From: Rivularia sp034931125
GTDB taxonomy: Bacteria > Cyanobacteriota > Cyanobacteriia > Cyanobacteriales > Nostocaceae
DNA: 64,000 nucleotides
Direction of reading: 5' to 3'
NCBI RefSeq assembly: GCF_034931125.1
Contig: NZ_JAYGHM010000024.1
Coordinates: 1 to 64,000 of the forward strand
The position numbers were made by a program, and so were the translations under genes. Positions 8,656 to 15,767 of the stretch are shown one piece after another (position 1 is the stretch's first letter; every line of letters begins with the position of its first letter). The notes under the pieces were generated by a model, which did no database searches, was not told the DNA's origin, and was given only the letters and a program-made list of their open reading frames with translations.

Positions 8656-9084
8656 ATGAAAATAAAAAAGTCAGATATCGTTGAAATTTTTACAATGTCC
8701 TGCGGCTTTAGTGGGGCGATCGCAGTCATCGTTGGTGCTACTGTCAGTGTATCTGGATTTTTAGGAATGGGTACGATTTATTTGGGTAAAGTCCTCAATG
8801 CTCAACGTCCTACTTTACGGCAGATGATACTGTACGGCAGCATTTCAACAGGTGCGGGGTTGTTTACGACGGGATTAGCGATGGGTGTTGCTAAAACGGT
8901 TGGGGAAAGTTTGGCAGACGAACCAGTATTTACCGACGATGAAATTGCATATTTTAAGAAAATCAAACCTTGTAAAGAGTGCAAATATTTCCACGGAGTT
9001 AACTATAACAGCGTTGATTTAATTTGTGCAATTCATCCATATGGAGTTGACACAGATACTTGCCCCGATTGGGAATCAAGATAA
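8656..9084 (+). CDS. Membrane protein with C-terminal Cys motif (first of three)
   Basis: A 142-residue protein. Two hydrophobic segments (GAIAVIVGATVSVSGFLGMG and YGSISTGAGLFTTGLAMGVA) precede a cytosolic-type tail with CKECKYFHG, LICAIHPYG and CPDWE. The four Cys could bind a metal. The same tail occurs in the genes at 9152 and 9731. It begins 10 bp after the ATPase, so it probably belongs to the same operon. Confidence 0.65.
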   Translation: MKIKKSDIVEIFTMSCGFSGAIAVIVGATVSVSGFLGMGTIYLGKVLNAQRPTLRQMILYGSISTGAGLFTTGLAMGVAKTVGESLADEPVFTDDEIAYFKKIKPCKECKYFHGVNYNSVDLICAIHPYGVDTDTCPDWESR

Positions 9085-9151
9085 AAGATGCGAGCATCAA
9101 ATACTACTTTCCAAAATCCACCTTTTTTATGCGGTAGTAATAAAGCATTTT

Positions 9152-9559
9152 ATGAAATTAATCGACTTAGCAAGGTTTAGAGAATTAAGGCTATTCGAGG
9201 CATTTGCTAAAACTGGCGTAGTATTAACAGCAATTGGTGCTATCTTGCTTGGTTCATCCTTTGCCGTTGCGCGTAATTATCTAGAACAGCAAGAAGATGT
9301 CCCAGTGATTGTTAAAAAGACTATAATCTTGGGCATTGGAACGATAACAGGAAGCTCAATTTTTGCGATCGCCGCTGCAATAGAAGACGACCGCCGCTGC
9401 GAACTTAGAGTAATTGCTCCGGAGCGGAAGTTATTACCTGTTACGTGTAGAAATTGCAAATATTTTAATAATGATTACATCTTGCAATGCGCTGTAAATC
9501 CGTTAATTGCTGGCACACAAGCAGCGTTGGACTGTAAAGATTTTGATTCTTATAAATAA
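9152..9559 (+). CDS. Membrane protein with degenerate Cys motif (second of three)
   Basis: The frame is open from 9026, but the ATG at 9152 begins a sensible 135-residue protein paralogous to the one at 8656: two hydrophobic segments (VVLTAIGAILLGSSFAVA and IILGIGTITGSSIFAIAAA) followed by CRNCKYFNN, LQCAVNPL and LDCKDF. The His-Pro-Tyr-Gly of its neighbour is replaced by NPLIAG. The upstream extension overlaps the preceding gene and is unlikely to be coding. Confidence 0.6.
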   Translation: MKLIDLARFRELRLFEAFAKTGVVLTAIGAILLGSSFAVARNYLEQQEDVPVIVKKTIILGIGTITGSSIFAIAAAIEDDRRCELRVIAPERKLLPVTCRNCKYFNNDYILQCAVNPLIAGTQAALDCKDFDSYK

Positions 9560-9577
9560 GGGCAATATGGTTAAACG

Positions 9578-9700
9578 TTGCTCAAGCTTATTTTTAAAGT
9601 GTTACCTGATAATTTAGTTTCTAATATTAATCAGTTAAGTTTGGAGGAATTAGATAAACGTGGCTGGATTATTTGGGCGGATGATTATGACAAGAATTAA
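9578..9700 (+). CDS. Possible small ORF (40 codons)
   Basis: From a TTG at 9578 the frame reads 40 codons with a protein-like end (LSLEELDKRGWIIWADDYDK). There is no clear ribosome-binding site. It may be a remnant of a larger gene or a real small protein. Confidence 0.25.
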   Translation: MLKLIFKVLPDNLVSNINQLSLEELDKRGWIIWADDYDKN

Positions 9701-9730
9701 CTTTTAATAAAATACGGAGAATAACAAAAC

Positions 9731-10387
9731 ATGGATACACCCGAAGATTTTCAATTTTTAACTGCATCTGTAGTCCAACAGCATAACCCCTATCAAGAAG
9801 GAGAGTACTTAGTAATTAAAACGTATCCCAGAGAAAAACGTCTATGTTGCGTACATAGAAGCTTTGACTACTCTATAGCTCGTAACAAAAGAGACTTAGA
9901 GAATCTAGCTCATGATTATTCTTCTTTTGGATTAAGAGTGTTTCACCAAGGAAAGCTTTATCAAGTGATAAATAGCGGGGAGCCTGGAATAATTTCTAAA
10001 CAGCAAGACTGGAAAATTCACCCTGATTATGAAGACGCGCATTACGACCAAAACGCTGAAGGTGAAATCATTGTCTGTGATTGTAGCTATCCTTATTTCT
10101 CAGCTTTGGTGTCATATTCGAGTTTATGTAATGAGCCTATTGCAGAATCTCAACCCTTAACCTGTTTGGTCGATGATGAAGGTAGAGAAATTGATAATTG
10201 TCCTAACTGTGGTGGTCGATTAATTATTGATTATGAAGATGAGGAGGATTGGGAAGAAGATTATATACCAACAGCTTGTGAAGGTTGTTCTAACTACCAC
10301 GGTCAATTTTACAACCGTAATTTACTTGTTTGCGCGATTCATCCGCATGGCTTTGATAGCAAATCTTGTCCGGATTTTACAAGCTAG
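9731..10387 (+). CDS. Soluble protein with zinc ribbon and the shared Cys motif (third of three)
   Basis: A 218-residue acidic protein. The N-terminal 120 residues are not recognised; CPNCGG (around residue 157) looks like half a zinc ribbon, followed by an acidic stretch (DYEDEEDWEEDY) and the tail CEGCSNYHGQ, LVCAIHPHG, CPDF shared with the 8656 and 9152 proteins. It lacks membrane segments, so the motif is an independent module. Confidence 0.6.
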   Translation: MDTPEDFQFLTASVVQQHNPYQEGEYLVIKTYPREKRLCCVHRSFDYSIARNKRDLENLAHDYSSFGLRVFHQGKLYQVINSGEPGIISKQQDWKIHPDYEDAHYDQNAEGEIIVCDCSYPYFSALVSYSSLCNEPIAESQPLTCLVDDEGREIDNCPNCGGRLIIDYEDEEDWEEDYIPTACEGCSNYHGQFYNRNLLVCAIHPHGFDSKSCPDFTS

Positions 10388-10786
10388 GTAAACTCATCAA
10401 ATAAACGCGATCGCTTATATTACTTCCATCGGATAGTGTAGGCGATCGCATATTCTTAACTAGCATAATGCAATAACTGATATAATTTACATTGCCGCGC
10501 TTTGAGGTAAAACTCAATTACTACTGCGATCGCTTAGCGGTGCTATCCATTGATTGGGTAGGCGATCGCGAAAAATTATAGCTAAATTAAATACTTCATT
10601 TTCTGCTATTTTCCCCCGCTGCTCTCATAAATTAACGGGTATCACTTAAGAGCAAAGTGTAAATATTAACCTTTGACCTCTAACCTTTAACCTCTAATCT
10701 CTAACCTTTGACTGTATCGGGTTTTCTTTCAAGCCAATCGATTGTTCCTTCGTCGGGGGTGGGCGATCGCGAGAAATTAAATTTAA
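10388..10786. other. Intergenic region with HIP1 sites and a short tandem repeat
   Basis: No gene seen. It holds several GCGATCGC sites, the tandem repeat at 10666-10712 and, near 10748-10775, a TTCGTCGGGGGTGGGCGATCGC segment that is the head of the repeat family found complete at 13566 and 18724. Confidence 0.6.
10666..10712. repeat. Heptamer-type short tandem repeat
   Basis: Degenerate copies of TAACCTT / TGACCTC / TAACCTC follow each other (about seven). Heptanucleotide tandem repeats are a known feature of heterocystous cyanobacteria. Confidence 0.65.
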
Positions 10787-11590
10787 TTAAATACCCCACC
10801 AATACTTTTTTTGAGCCAAAAGTGATATTTCAAAAGCTTCGTAGCATCCAGTAGTCGATAAAGTCTTATCTTCATTCAACGCGACCCTACCATACTTTGC
10901 TGCAAGCATGGCGTAGTTACCATCTAAACTAATCAACTTATTGAAGTGCTTTGCATAAAAAGCCTGCTTTTTTGGGCTACCACCTAATAAATGTACAAAA
11001 TGCGTGTTAAACCATTCAGGATTAATAGTTGTGTTTCCATGAGATGTAGGAACTGAAAACCCTAGCCAGTAATAACTGGGAATTTCAACCTTACACTTTG
11101 GAATGATTATTACCTTTCCACAATACTGACTTATTTCTTCTGCTTGACTCAACACCTCATTTAGCTGAGAAATATCTTCTATATCCCGTGCAGTAGCAAT
11201 TAAAGGTTTATTACGTCTAATCATTTCTAAATGCTTGCTGTGATTGTATTTCTTCCAATCGTTATCAATCATCCAAGCATCGTATATATTTCTCAGTTTA
11301 TTGCTTTGAATCCCGCAGAGCCATCCAAGCTTTTTTGCGATCGCTCCATACTGATTTACCCCACCATCCCCACAGTAAAAGAGAAGCGGCTTTCTAACGT
11401 AATAAATCAAGGTGTCGGTAAAACCGTCTGAGATTTTTACTAAAAAACCCCAGCTTTTAAATAAACCACGCTCAATTAAATCTCTTGGAGTAAAAATTAT
11501 TTCTACGTAATTTTGCTCGATAGCTAATATCAATAATCTAAAAAACAGTAATCTTTCGGTTCCTATTTGTGCATAAAAATCATTTATCAT
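10787..11590 (-). CDS. Unknown enzyme-like protein, possibly DUF6610/TGT-related (DNA-modification context)
   Basis: About 267 residues from the ATG at 11590; the frame stays open to an ATG at 11668, which would overlap the divergent gene. Seen: GDGGVNQYGAIAKKLGWL, KPLIATARDIEDISQLNEV, a beta strand KVIIIPKC and VHLLGGSPKKQ. The alternation of strands and helices suggests a TIM barrel, and the LLG.SP.KQ and 'planned reading' motifs remind me of a halovirus family that may be related to tRNA-guanine transglycosylase-like DNA modification enzymes (DpdA). This is low-confidence recall. The divergent neighbour is a DNA-modification-linked methyltransferase. Confidence 0.5.
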   Translation of the reverse strand: MINDFYAQIGTERLLFFRLLILAIEQNYVEIIFTPRDLIERGLFKSWGFLVKISDGFTDTLIYYVRKPLLFYCGDGGVNQYGAIAKKLGWLCGIQSNKLRNIYDAWMIDNDWKKYNHSKHLEMIRRNKPLIATARDIEDISQLNEVLSQAEEISQYCGKVIIIPKCKVEIPSYYWLGFSVPTSHGNTTINPEWFNTHFVHLLGGSPKKQAFYAKHFNKLISLDGNYAMLAAKYGRVALNEDKTLSTTGCYEAFEISLLAQKKYWWGI

Positions 11591-11632
11591 CAAGCTTTTA
11601 TCTTTAATTTCATAATTTAAACTTCCCCATTT

Positions 11633-12598
11633 ATGGAAAACTTTTCCTATCTTGCTGCTACAAATCATAAGTACTTAACTAGCGCTGCACGCACTATTTT
11701 AAGAAAAGAAATTATTGAATGGGGAGATACCCATTTAGACTATGGTTGTGGTAAGGGTGGTGATGTAGAAAAAATGCGATCGCTCGGTTTTAACTCCTGG
11801 GGATACGACCCGCATTATTTTCCTTGTGAACCCAAAGCCGCAGACGTTGTTACTCAAAATTATGTGGTAAATGTAATCGAGACTGTAGAAGGAAGATTAG
11901 AAGCTATTCAAAAATCATGGGAATTAAGTAAAAAGAAACTTTTAATTGTTGCCAACACCTCAAGCAGCAAGAATGTTGCAATTGACAAAGGAAGATACAG
12001 TGGTAGAGGAGTGTTTTACAAAACCTTTCGGAGTAGCGAATTACGTGCCTATATTGAAGTTGCTACAGGTAAGGAAGTAGTAAGAATCGATAAAGATAAA
12101 TTTTTAGTAACTCGTGATAATAACAATGTAAAACTTTGGGATTATCAGGAAGTTTTGGAGTTAATTAACTTGTATAAAAACGAATATATCGCCCCGCCTA
12201 CTACCTATATTCGGGGAGACTGTATGAGTTTTCACCGCATTCCTGGATTCACAGAAAAAGATTTAAGTTATGCAGGAACTAGAAGAGCTTATAGAATGAG
12301 TTGCCGCGATCGCATTCTTCCCGGTCGGTCTGGGAAGTTAGTTAAGCAAATGTGGCTGGGTAAGTATGGAAGCGAACTTTTTGAGTGGGGATGTCAAGCA
12401 ATAAGATTAAGGAATGAAATTTTAAAAGCAAAGTTTCGCTGCAAACAACTTAAATTCCTAGAGGATTTTAGTCATCTAAGAAGATTTGATTTTTTATATA
12501 ATCCTGACTTTGGAATTATACTAGATGATGGTGACGGTCAAAAGCCAATTTATAAGGCGAATATTGAAGCTCTAAGGCAAGGTAATACTAATTTTTGA
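11633..12598 (+). CDS. SAM methyltransferase resembling DNA phosphorothioation-associated methyltransferases
   Basis: A 321-residue protein. LDYGCGKGGDVEKM is the SAM-binding motif I, WGYDPHYFP the acidic motif II, and ADVVTQNYVVNVIE the following conserved block. This order is that of the 'dnd-related methyltransferase' family, which often lies in or near DNA phosphorothioation loci. No dnd genes are present here. The second half (after residue 200, RGDCMSFHRIPGFTEKDLSY) is less familiar. It is transcribed divergently from the 10787 gene, suggesting a joint function. Confidence 0.7.
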   Translation: MENFSYLAATNHKYLTSAARTILRKEIIEWGDTHLDYGCGKGGDVEKMRSLGFNSWGYDPHYFPCEPKAADVVTQNYVVNVIETVEGRLEAIQKSWELSKKKLLIVANTSSSKNVAIDKGRYSGRGVFYKTFRSSELRAYIEVATGKEVVRIDKDKFLVTRDNNNVKLWDYQEVLELINLYKNEYIAPPTTYIRGDCMSFHRIPGFTEKDLSYAGTRRAYRMSCRDRILPGRSGKLVKQMWLGKYGSELFEWGCQAIRLRNEILKAKFRCKQLKFLEDFSHLRRFDFLYNPDFGIILDDGDGQKPIYKANIEALRQGNTNF

Positions 12599-13154
12599 TT
12601 CTAAAAACCTAGACTTATAATTATTCTTATTTTCTCTTCTAAATGCCTTAGATAAGACCTCCAGAAAAATTACTCGTGCGGGTGGCTCGCAGCAGGAACT
12701 TCTTTTGGACTAAACTCTCCAAGAAACCGCTTCAACTAGAAGACAACGAAATATCTCTCTAATCGTCCACATTTGGATCTTGCGATCGCAGATTTCAGTT
12801 ATTAGCAAAGATTTTTTACTGGTCAACTACGTGACGACTTTACTGGTCAACTGCGTTGACAACTGGATATCGAGCCGTGTAAACCGGCTGCCCAAAATAG
12901 CGCATATTGCTGTTTTTCAGCTTTCCTAGTTTATCAAAATTTTTTCCAGAGTAAAGGGAGTTTTTCTAAGACTCTAACAAATTCTAAGAAAATAGGCTTC
13001 TTCAGATATTTCTAAGTTCGTTCCTCACTAAGAAATATCATGAAGAACCGTATTTCCTAAGAATTTATAACTCGTCAAGAAAAGCTAAACCCTTGACTAT
13101 GAAAAAAATTTAGAGGTGACGAAAGCGTTGAAAAAAAAATTTGGAGATTTTAAA
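12599..13154. other. Intergenic region
   Basis: No gene seen. It contains two copies of TTTACTGGTCAACT(A/G)CGT near 12816-12860 (a related TTTTACTGGTCGA occurs at 13496) and the long inverted repeat at 12979-13066. Composition becomes AT-rich toward the end. Confidence 0.5.
12979..13066. repeat. Long imperfect inverted repeat
   Basis: The arms 12979-13016 and 13029-13066 (about 38 bases each, loop 12) match over nearly their full length with a few single-base bulges, e.g. GCTTCTTCAGATATTTCT against AGAAATATCATGAAGAAC. It could be a MITE or a strong RNA hairpin; there is no T tract just after it. Confidence 0.65.
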
Positions 13155-13442
13155 ATGATTAGAAGTGAAATGACAGTAAATTATGGTTTTGTTAAATTGG
13201 TAGTTTATGAAATATTGAAATGTGTGGAGTTAGATGGATCTGAAATTTATTGTGGAGCGGGATATATAGAAGAAATTGACGAAGTAGAAAGATATGGAGA
13301 AAGTATTGGAGATTGTTTAGATGATTTAAAAAAGATTGTAGATAGTAAGTATCCGGAGTATATAACAACAAATCCGGTAGTTTGGGATAGAATAATTTAT
13401 GGATGTGGACCTGTAGATATTAGAAATTATGGAGAATTTTAA
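13155..13442 (+). CDS. Small AT-rich hypothetical protein
   Basis: A 95-residue protein. The ATG at 13155 has GGAG eight bases upstream; the frame is open further to a GTG near 13116. Content: FVKLVVYEILKCVELDGSEI, then an acidic helix (IGDCLDDLKKIVDSK). Codons are strongly A/T-biased, like the oxygenase gene at 13809 and unlike most of the window, suggesting a shared foreign (phage-like) source. A strong terminator follows. Confidence 0.6.
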   Translation: MIRSEMTVNYGFVKLVVYEILKCVELDGSEIYCGAGYIEEIDEVERYGESIGDCLDDLKKIVDSKYPEYITTNPVVWDRIIYGCGPVDIRNYGEF

Positions 13443-13452
13443 GTAAGATAAG

Positions 13453-13487
13453 TGGATCTAGTTTTCTAGATCCATTTATTTTCTTTT
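13453..13487 (+). terminator. Rho-independent terminator
   Basis: TGGATCTAG (13453-13461), TTTT, CTAGATCCA (13466-13474) make a perfect 9-bp stem followed by a T-rich tract (TTTATTTTCTTTTTTA). It ends the 13155 gene. Confidence 0.8.
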
Positions 13488-13565
13488 TTATATCTTTTAC
13501 TGGTCGAATAAATTCGACGCTAGAATGCAAAATTGTCGTAGCGATCGCAGTATCAGATTGTTCAT

Positions 13566-13659
13566 TCGTCGGGGGTGGGCGATCGCAGCCTTCAACCTCC
13601 ATCAAAAAACTCATTGCCCCACCCCACTCCTCACTCACAGCCCTCCCACCAACCCCCGG
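13566..13659. repeat. Dispersed G/C-rich element, copy A
   Basis: Starts TCGTCGGGGGTGGGCGATCG and ends with ACTCCTCACTCACA and CCCACCAACCCCCGG; its two ends are partly complementary. A clear relative lies at 18724-18818 and fragments at 10748-10775 and 17397-17450. Confidence 0.65.
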
Positions 13660-13784
13660 AATGATAACAAAAAAATAAACAAACACAATAGTTAACAACA
13701 ATAAGCAAGATATTTTTTTGAGATTATTATTAATATCTTAATTAAAAATTTATAGATTTTTAATTAATAGTTTTGTATAATTAT

Positions 13785-13809
13785 TATAGTAGTAATTGGG
13801 ATATTAATA
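13785..13809 (+). promoter_or_regulatory. Promoter-like element TATAGTAGTAATTGGG
   Basis: TATAGT starts exactly 24 bases before the ATG at 13809. The same TATAGTAGTAATTG starts exactly 24 bases before the ATG at 17809, and AGTAGTAATTGAG recurs at 21338 before another ATG. TATAGT fits a -10 box. Confidence 0.5.
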
Positions 13810-14303
13810 TGTTGAAAAGATTAGGATTTGTAGATAAAAATAAGATTTGGGATTTTGTTAGAAAATATGAAGATAAATTAGATTTTGAAAAATGGAATGG
13901 TAAATATAATGATAGTGGTAGAAAGTGTTTATGGTTGGGTGTTGGTGTAGATTTAGGATTAAGAAGTAAGGTTTATGAGGGGGAAGTTATTGATAAGAAT
14001 TTAAGATTGAGAATAAATAGTTTATGGGGTAGTAACCACTGGAATAGTATTTTGATTTATAAATATGAAAAAGGAGTAGAGTTGAAATTACATAGAGATC
14101 GAGATATTTTTGAAGATAAAGTAATTATAATTAATGTTAGTAATGATGATTTATTTGGTGGTAATGTTGAATTTGTATATGATAATTGTAAAGAAATATT
14201 AAGTAATGGAGAAATTATTGAGTTTAATAATAAAAAAATTCATGGTGTGAAAAAGGTAATTAATGAAAGATGGAGTATTAGTATTAGAAAAGTTAAAGTT
14301 TAG
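13809..14303 (+). CDS. 2OG-Fe(II) dioxygenase (AlkB/P4H-like fold)
   Basis: A 164-residue protein from the ATG at 13809. The metal site is visible: LKLHRDRDIF gives the H-x-D pair, KKIHGVKKV the distal His and WSISIRK the Arg that binds 2-oxoglutarate; SNDDLFGGNVEFV and the strand between are as expected for the double-stranded beta-helix. Substrate is unknown; small enzymes of this type act on nucleic acid bases or proteins. It is strongly AT-rich, unlike its surroundings, which suggests acquisition from a phage. Terminator follows at 14330. Confidence 0.8.
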   Translation: MLKRLGFVDKNKIWDFVRKYEDKLDFEKWNGKYNDSGRKCLWLGVGVDLGLRSKVYEGEVIDKNLRLRINSLWGSNHWNSILIYKYEKGVELKLHRDRDIFEDKVIIINVSNDDLFGGNVEFVYDNCKEILSNGEIIEFNNKKIHGVKKVINERWSISIRKVKV

Positions 14304-14605
14304 TTGAAATTTAAATAATATTAAAAATTGGGGAGGCTTCGGCTTCCCTTTTGCTTTGTTAATGCAAAGCTAATACAGCGATCGCACACCTGTTAGAACC
14401 CAAGCGCTTGCGTTGGACTCCCGGCTTGCTGCACCTCCGAGGACTCCGGCAGCAGCAAACCTATACACGGGAAAAGGAAAAAAGACAAAACAAGAATGTA
14501 ACCAATAGCAGTTGTCGTGTTTTCTTGTGGTGTTTTCGTTGTTTCTTATTGCTTTTTCTTTGTTTTTTTGTTATACTAGTTACTAGTAGTAGTTGAGTTG
14601 TTGTT
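14304..14605. other. Intergenic region with terminator, REP-like palindrome and T-rich tract
   Basis: After the terminator come HIP1, a palindromic segment (about 14400-14455, GGCTTGCTGCACCTCCGAGG) and a purine run (14470-14495) followed by a T-rich stretch that leads into the adenine-poor gene. TATACT at 14573-14578 could be its -10 box. Confidence 0.5.
14330..14352 (+). terminator. Rho-independent terminator
   Basis: GGGAGGC-TTCG-GCTTCCC followed by TTTT, directly after the oxygenase gene. Confidence 0.7.
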
Positions 14606-15148
14606 ATGTTGTCTTCTTTCTTTTCTGGCGTTTCTTCTGTTGGGTTTTCCGGTTCTCGGTCTTGTCCTGCGGCCGTGTCTGCGGTTCGTTCGGTTTTGTC
14701 GTTTGTTCCTTCTTCCGGTTGCCGCGTGTCTGTTGGCTGCGCTTCTGGTGTCGATTCGTCCGTTCGTTCCTTCTTCGCTTCTTCTTCTTCGTTGTTGGTT
14801 TTTTCCGCGTCTTCCCCTCGTTTCTCTGGTGGGGGGTTTGTCGCCTCTCTCGCCCGTCGGTCGGCCGCTTGCGTTCGTTCCGTCGCCCCTGGTCCTTCTG
14901 GTTTGTTGGTTGTTTGTCCTTCGGGTCGGTGTCCGTCGGGTGTTCGTCCTTCCCGGTCGTTTCGTGGTAGTGGTTCGGGTTCGTGGGGTTCTGCTGCGTT
15001 GGCTGTGGGGTTGGGTCGTCGTGTTCTGTTGTTTTCTCCAGTCGGTGTTCCGTCGTGGCCCGGTGGTTCCTGGGTTCCTGTTTCTAGTTCCCCTGGTTGG
15101 TTTTCTTGGGTTCCGTCCGTTTCTTCCGTTCAGTTGTCGTTGTTTTAG
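14606..15148 (+). CDS. Adenine-depleted SLOG/DprA-like protein
   Basis: A 180-residue protein. The sense strand has only seven A in 543 bases, two of them in the start and stop codons. The protein therefore uses F, L, S, C, W, P, R, V, A and G, plus one Asp and one Gln, and has no I, K, N, T, E, H or Y. All three forward frames are open because every stop codon needs A. This frame is preferred since it shows a Rossmann/SLOG pattern: GFSGSRS (nucleotide-binding strand), VSVGCASGVDSSVR (the G-x-A-x-G-x-D motif; the only Asp) and GSGSGSWGSAALAVGLG. SLOG proteins bind or cleave nucleotides or nucleotide-derived signals, or bind DNA (DprA). No ribosome-binding site is seen. Confidence 0.7.
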   Translation: MLSSFFSGVSSVGFSGSRSCPAAVSAVRSVLSFVPSSGCRVSVGCASGVDSSVRSFFASSSSLLVFSASSPRFSGGGFVASLARRSAACVRSVAPGPSGLLVVCPSGRCPSGVRPSRSFRGSGSGSWGSAALAVGLGRRVLLFSPVGVPSWPGGSWVPVSSSPGWFSWVPSVSSVQLSLF

Positions 15149-15161
15149 CTGCTAGTTTTTC

Positions 15162-15177
15162 TGGGGGTTTTCCCCCA
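15162..15177 (+). terminator. Short G/C hairpin after the adenine-poor gene
   Basis: TGGGGG-TTTT-CCCCCA, 14 bases after the stop codon. No long T tract follows. Confidence 0.5.
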
Positions 15178-15214
15178 CTAAGAATTATTAATTATTGAAG
15201 ATATAGCGATCGCT

Positions 15215-15386
15215 AACTTGTTTAAATCGAAAATTGTCCTATAGATAGTTCCTTCGTTTCCCCGGAGGGGGAGCTACTACGCTACAAAAGGGCTGTGACG
15301 GGGCTTCAAGTAACTCGTAACCCGGAAAAATAAAATGGCCCCTACAGCCTACTTTTGTACACTCCGTAGCTCCTTTGAAAAAAGAA
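15215..15386 (+). ncRNA. Structured RNA-like element, copy 1
   Basis: About 172 bp, alignable with 16753-16926. Stems: GGAGCTAC (15270-15277) with GTAGCTCC (15366-15373); TACAAAAG+GGCTGT (15283-15296) with ACAGCC (15344-15349), a TA bulge and CTTTTGTA (15352-15359); GGGGC (15300-15304) with GCCCC (15338-15342). The apical loop holds TAACCCGGAAAA and the leader TTTCCCCGG, both conserved in copy 2 and able to pair in part (TTTCC with GGAAA). The strand is assumed; the structure could also act as DNA. No known RNA class is recognised. Confidence 0.6.
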
Positions 15387-15414
15387 ATATGCATATTAAT
15401 TAATAAAAGACAAA

Positions 15415-15438
15415 GAGCAGCGCTAACGCGCTGCTTTT
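15415..15438. terminator. Terminator (usable in both directions)
   Basis: GCAGCGC-TAAC-GCGCTGC with TTTT on the plus side and a T-rich tract (TCTTTGTCTTTT) on the minus side. It lies 5 bp beyond the stop of the minus-strand gene 15443 and downstream of RNA element copy 1. Confidence 0.75.
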
Positions 15439-15442
15439 GGTA

Positions 15443-15682
15443 TTACCAAGCTTCTCTAAAGTCTTTATTCACATCTTCCCATTTCTCCCCATTCTCCAAT
15501 CTTTTAGCTATTTTTGGAGCATCCTCTAATAAACAATGATAATCAGAAGATCCTTTAGAATAAACTGGAGATTTTCCTTCCAATAATCCCTCCTCATCCC
15601 TAAAGTAAAATTCAGCCCACACCCAAACTTCTGCACCATCATCAACAATAGAATAATCATATTTCCAAGATTCAAATTTCAT
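15443..15682 (-). CDS. Small acidic hypothetical protein
   Basis: A 79-residue protein with AAGGAG seven bases before the ATG. Aromatic N-terminus (SWKYDYSIVDDGAEVWVWAE) and a helical C-terminus (APKIAKRLENGEKWEDVN). Not recognised. It is divergent from the 15768 gene with an operator-like palindrome between. Confidence 0.6.
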   Translation of the reverse strand: MKFESWKYDYSIVDDGAEVWVWAEFYFRDEEGLLEGKSPVYSKGSSDYHCLLEDAPKIAKRLENGEKWEDVNKDFREAW

Positions 15683-15708
15683 TTTATTCTCCTTTTATTC
15701 ATATTACT

Positions 15709-15734
15709 ATTATACCTTATTTTTATGGTATAAT
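15709..15734. promoter_or_regulatory. Operator/promoter palindrome
   Basis: ATTATACC (15709-15716) and GGTATAAT (15727-15734) are a perfect inverted repeat with a 10-base spacer, midway between divergent genes. Each arm contains a -10-like TATAAT on one strand, so the site could serve both promoters or a repressor. Confidence 0.6.
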
Positions 15735-15767
15735 GGTAATTATAGAGTAAAGAAATAATATTGAACC

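Larger units (their letters stand above)
13443..13808. other. Intergenic region between the two AT-rich genes
   Basis: Holds a terminator (13453-13487), a complete copy of the G/C-rich dispersed element (13566-13659) and the promoter-like sequence before 13809. An open frame on the minus strand here is produced by the repeat and is not a gene. Confidence 0.6.

Noticed and set aside
13420..13701. 93-codon minus-strand frame
   Set aside because: It reads through the dispersed G/C-rich element and a terminator; no protein-like features.
14408..14596. 62-codon plus-strand frame before the adenine-poor gene
   Set aside because: It runs through a REP-like palindrome and a T-rich tract, giving low-complexity protein without recognisable features.
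14593..15155. Two other long plus-strand frames overlapping the adenine-poor gene
   Set aside because: All three frames are open simply because the strand lacks A and therefore stops; only the 14606 frame shows SLOG-like motifs.
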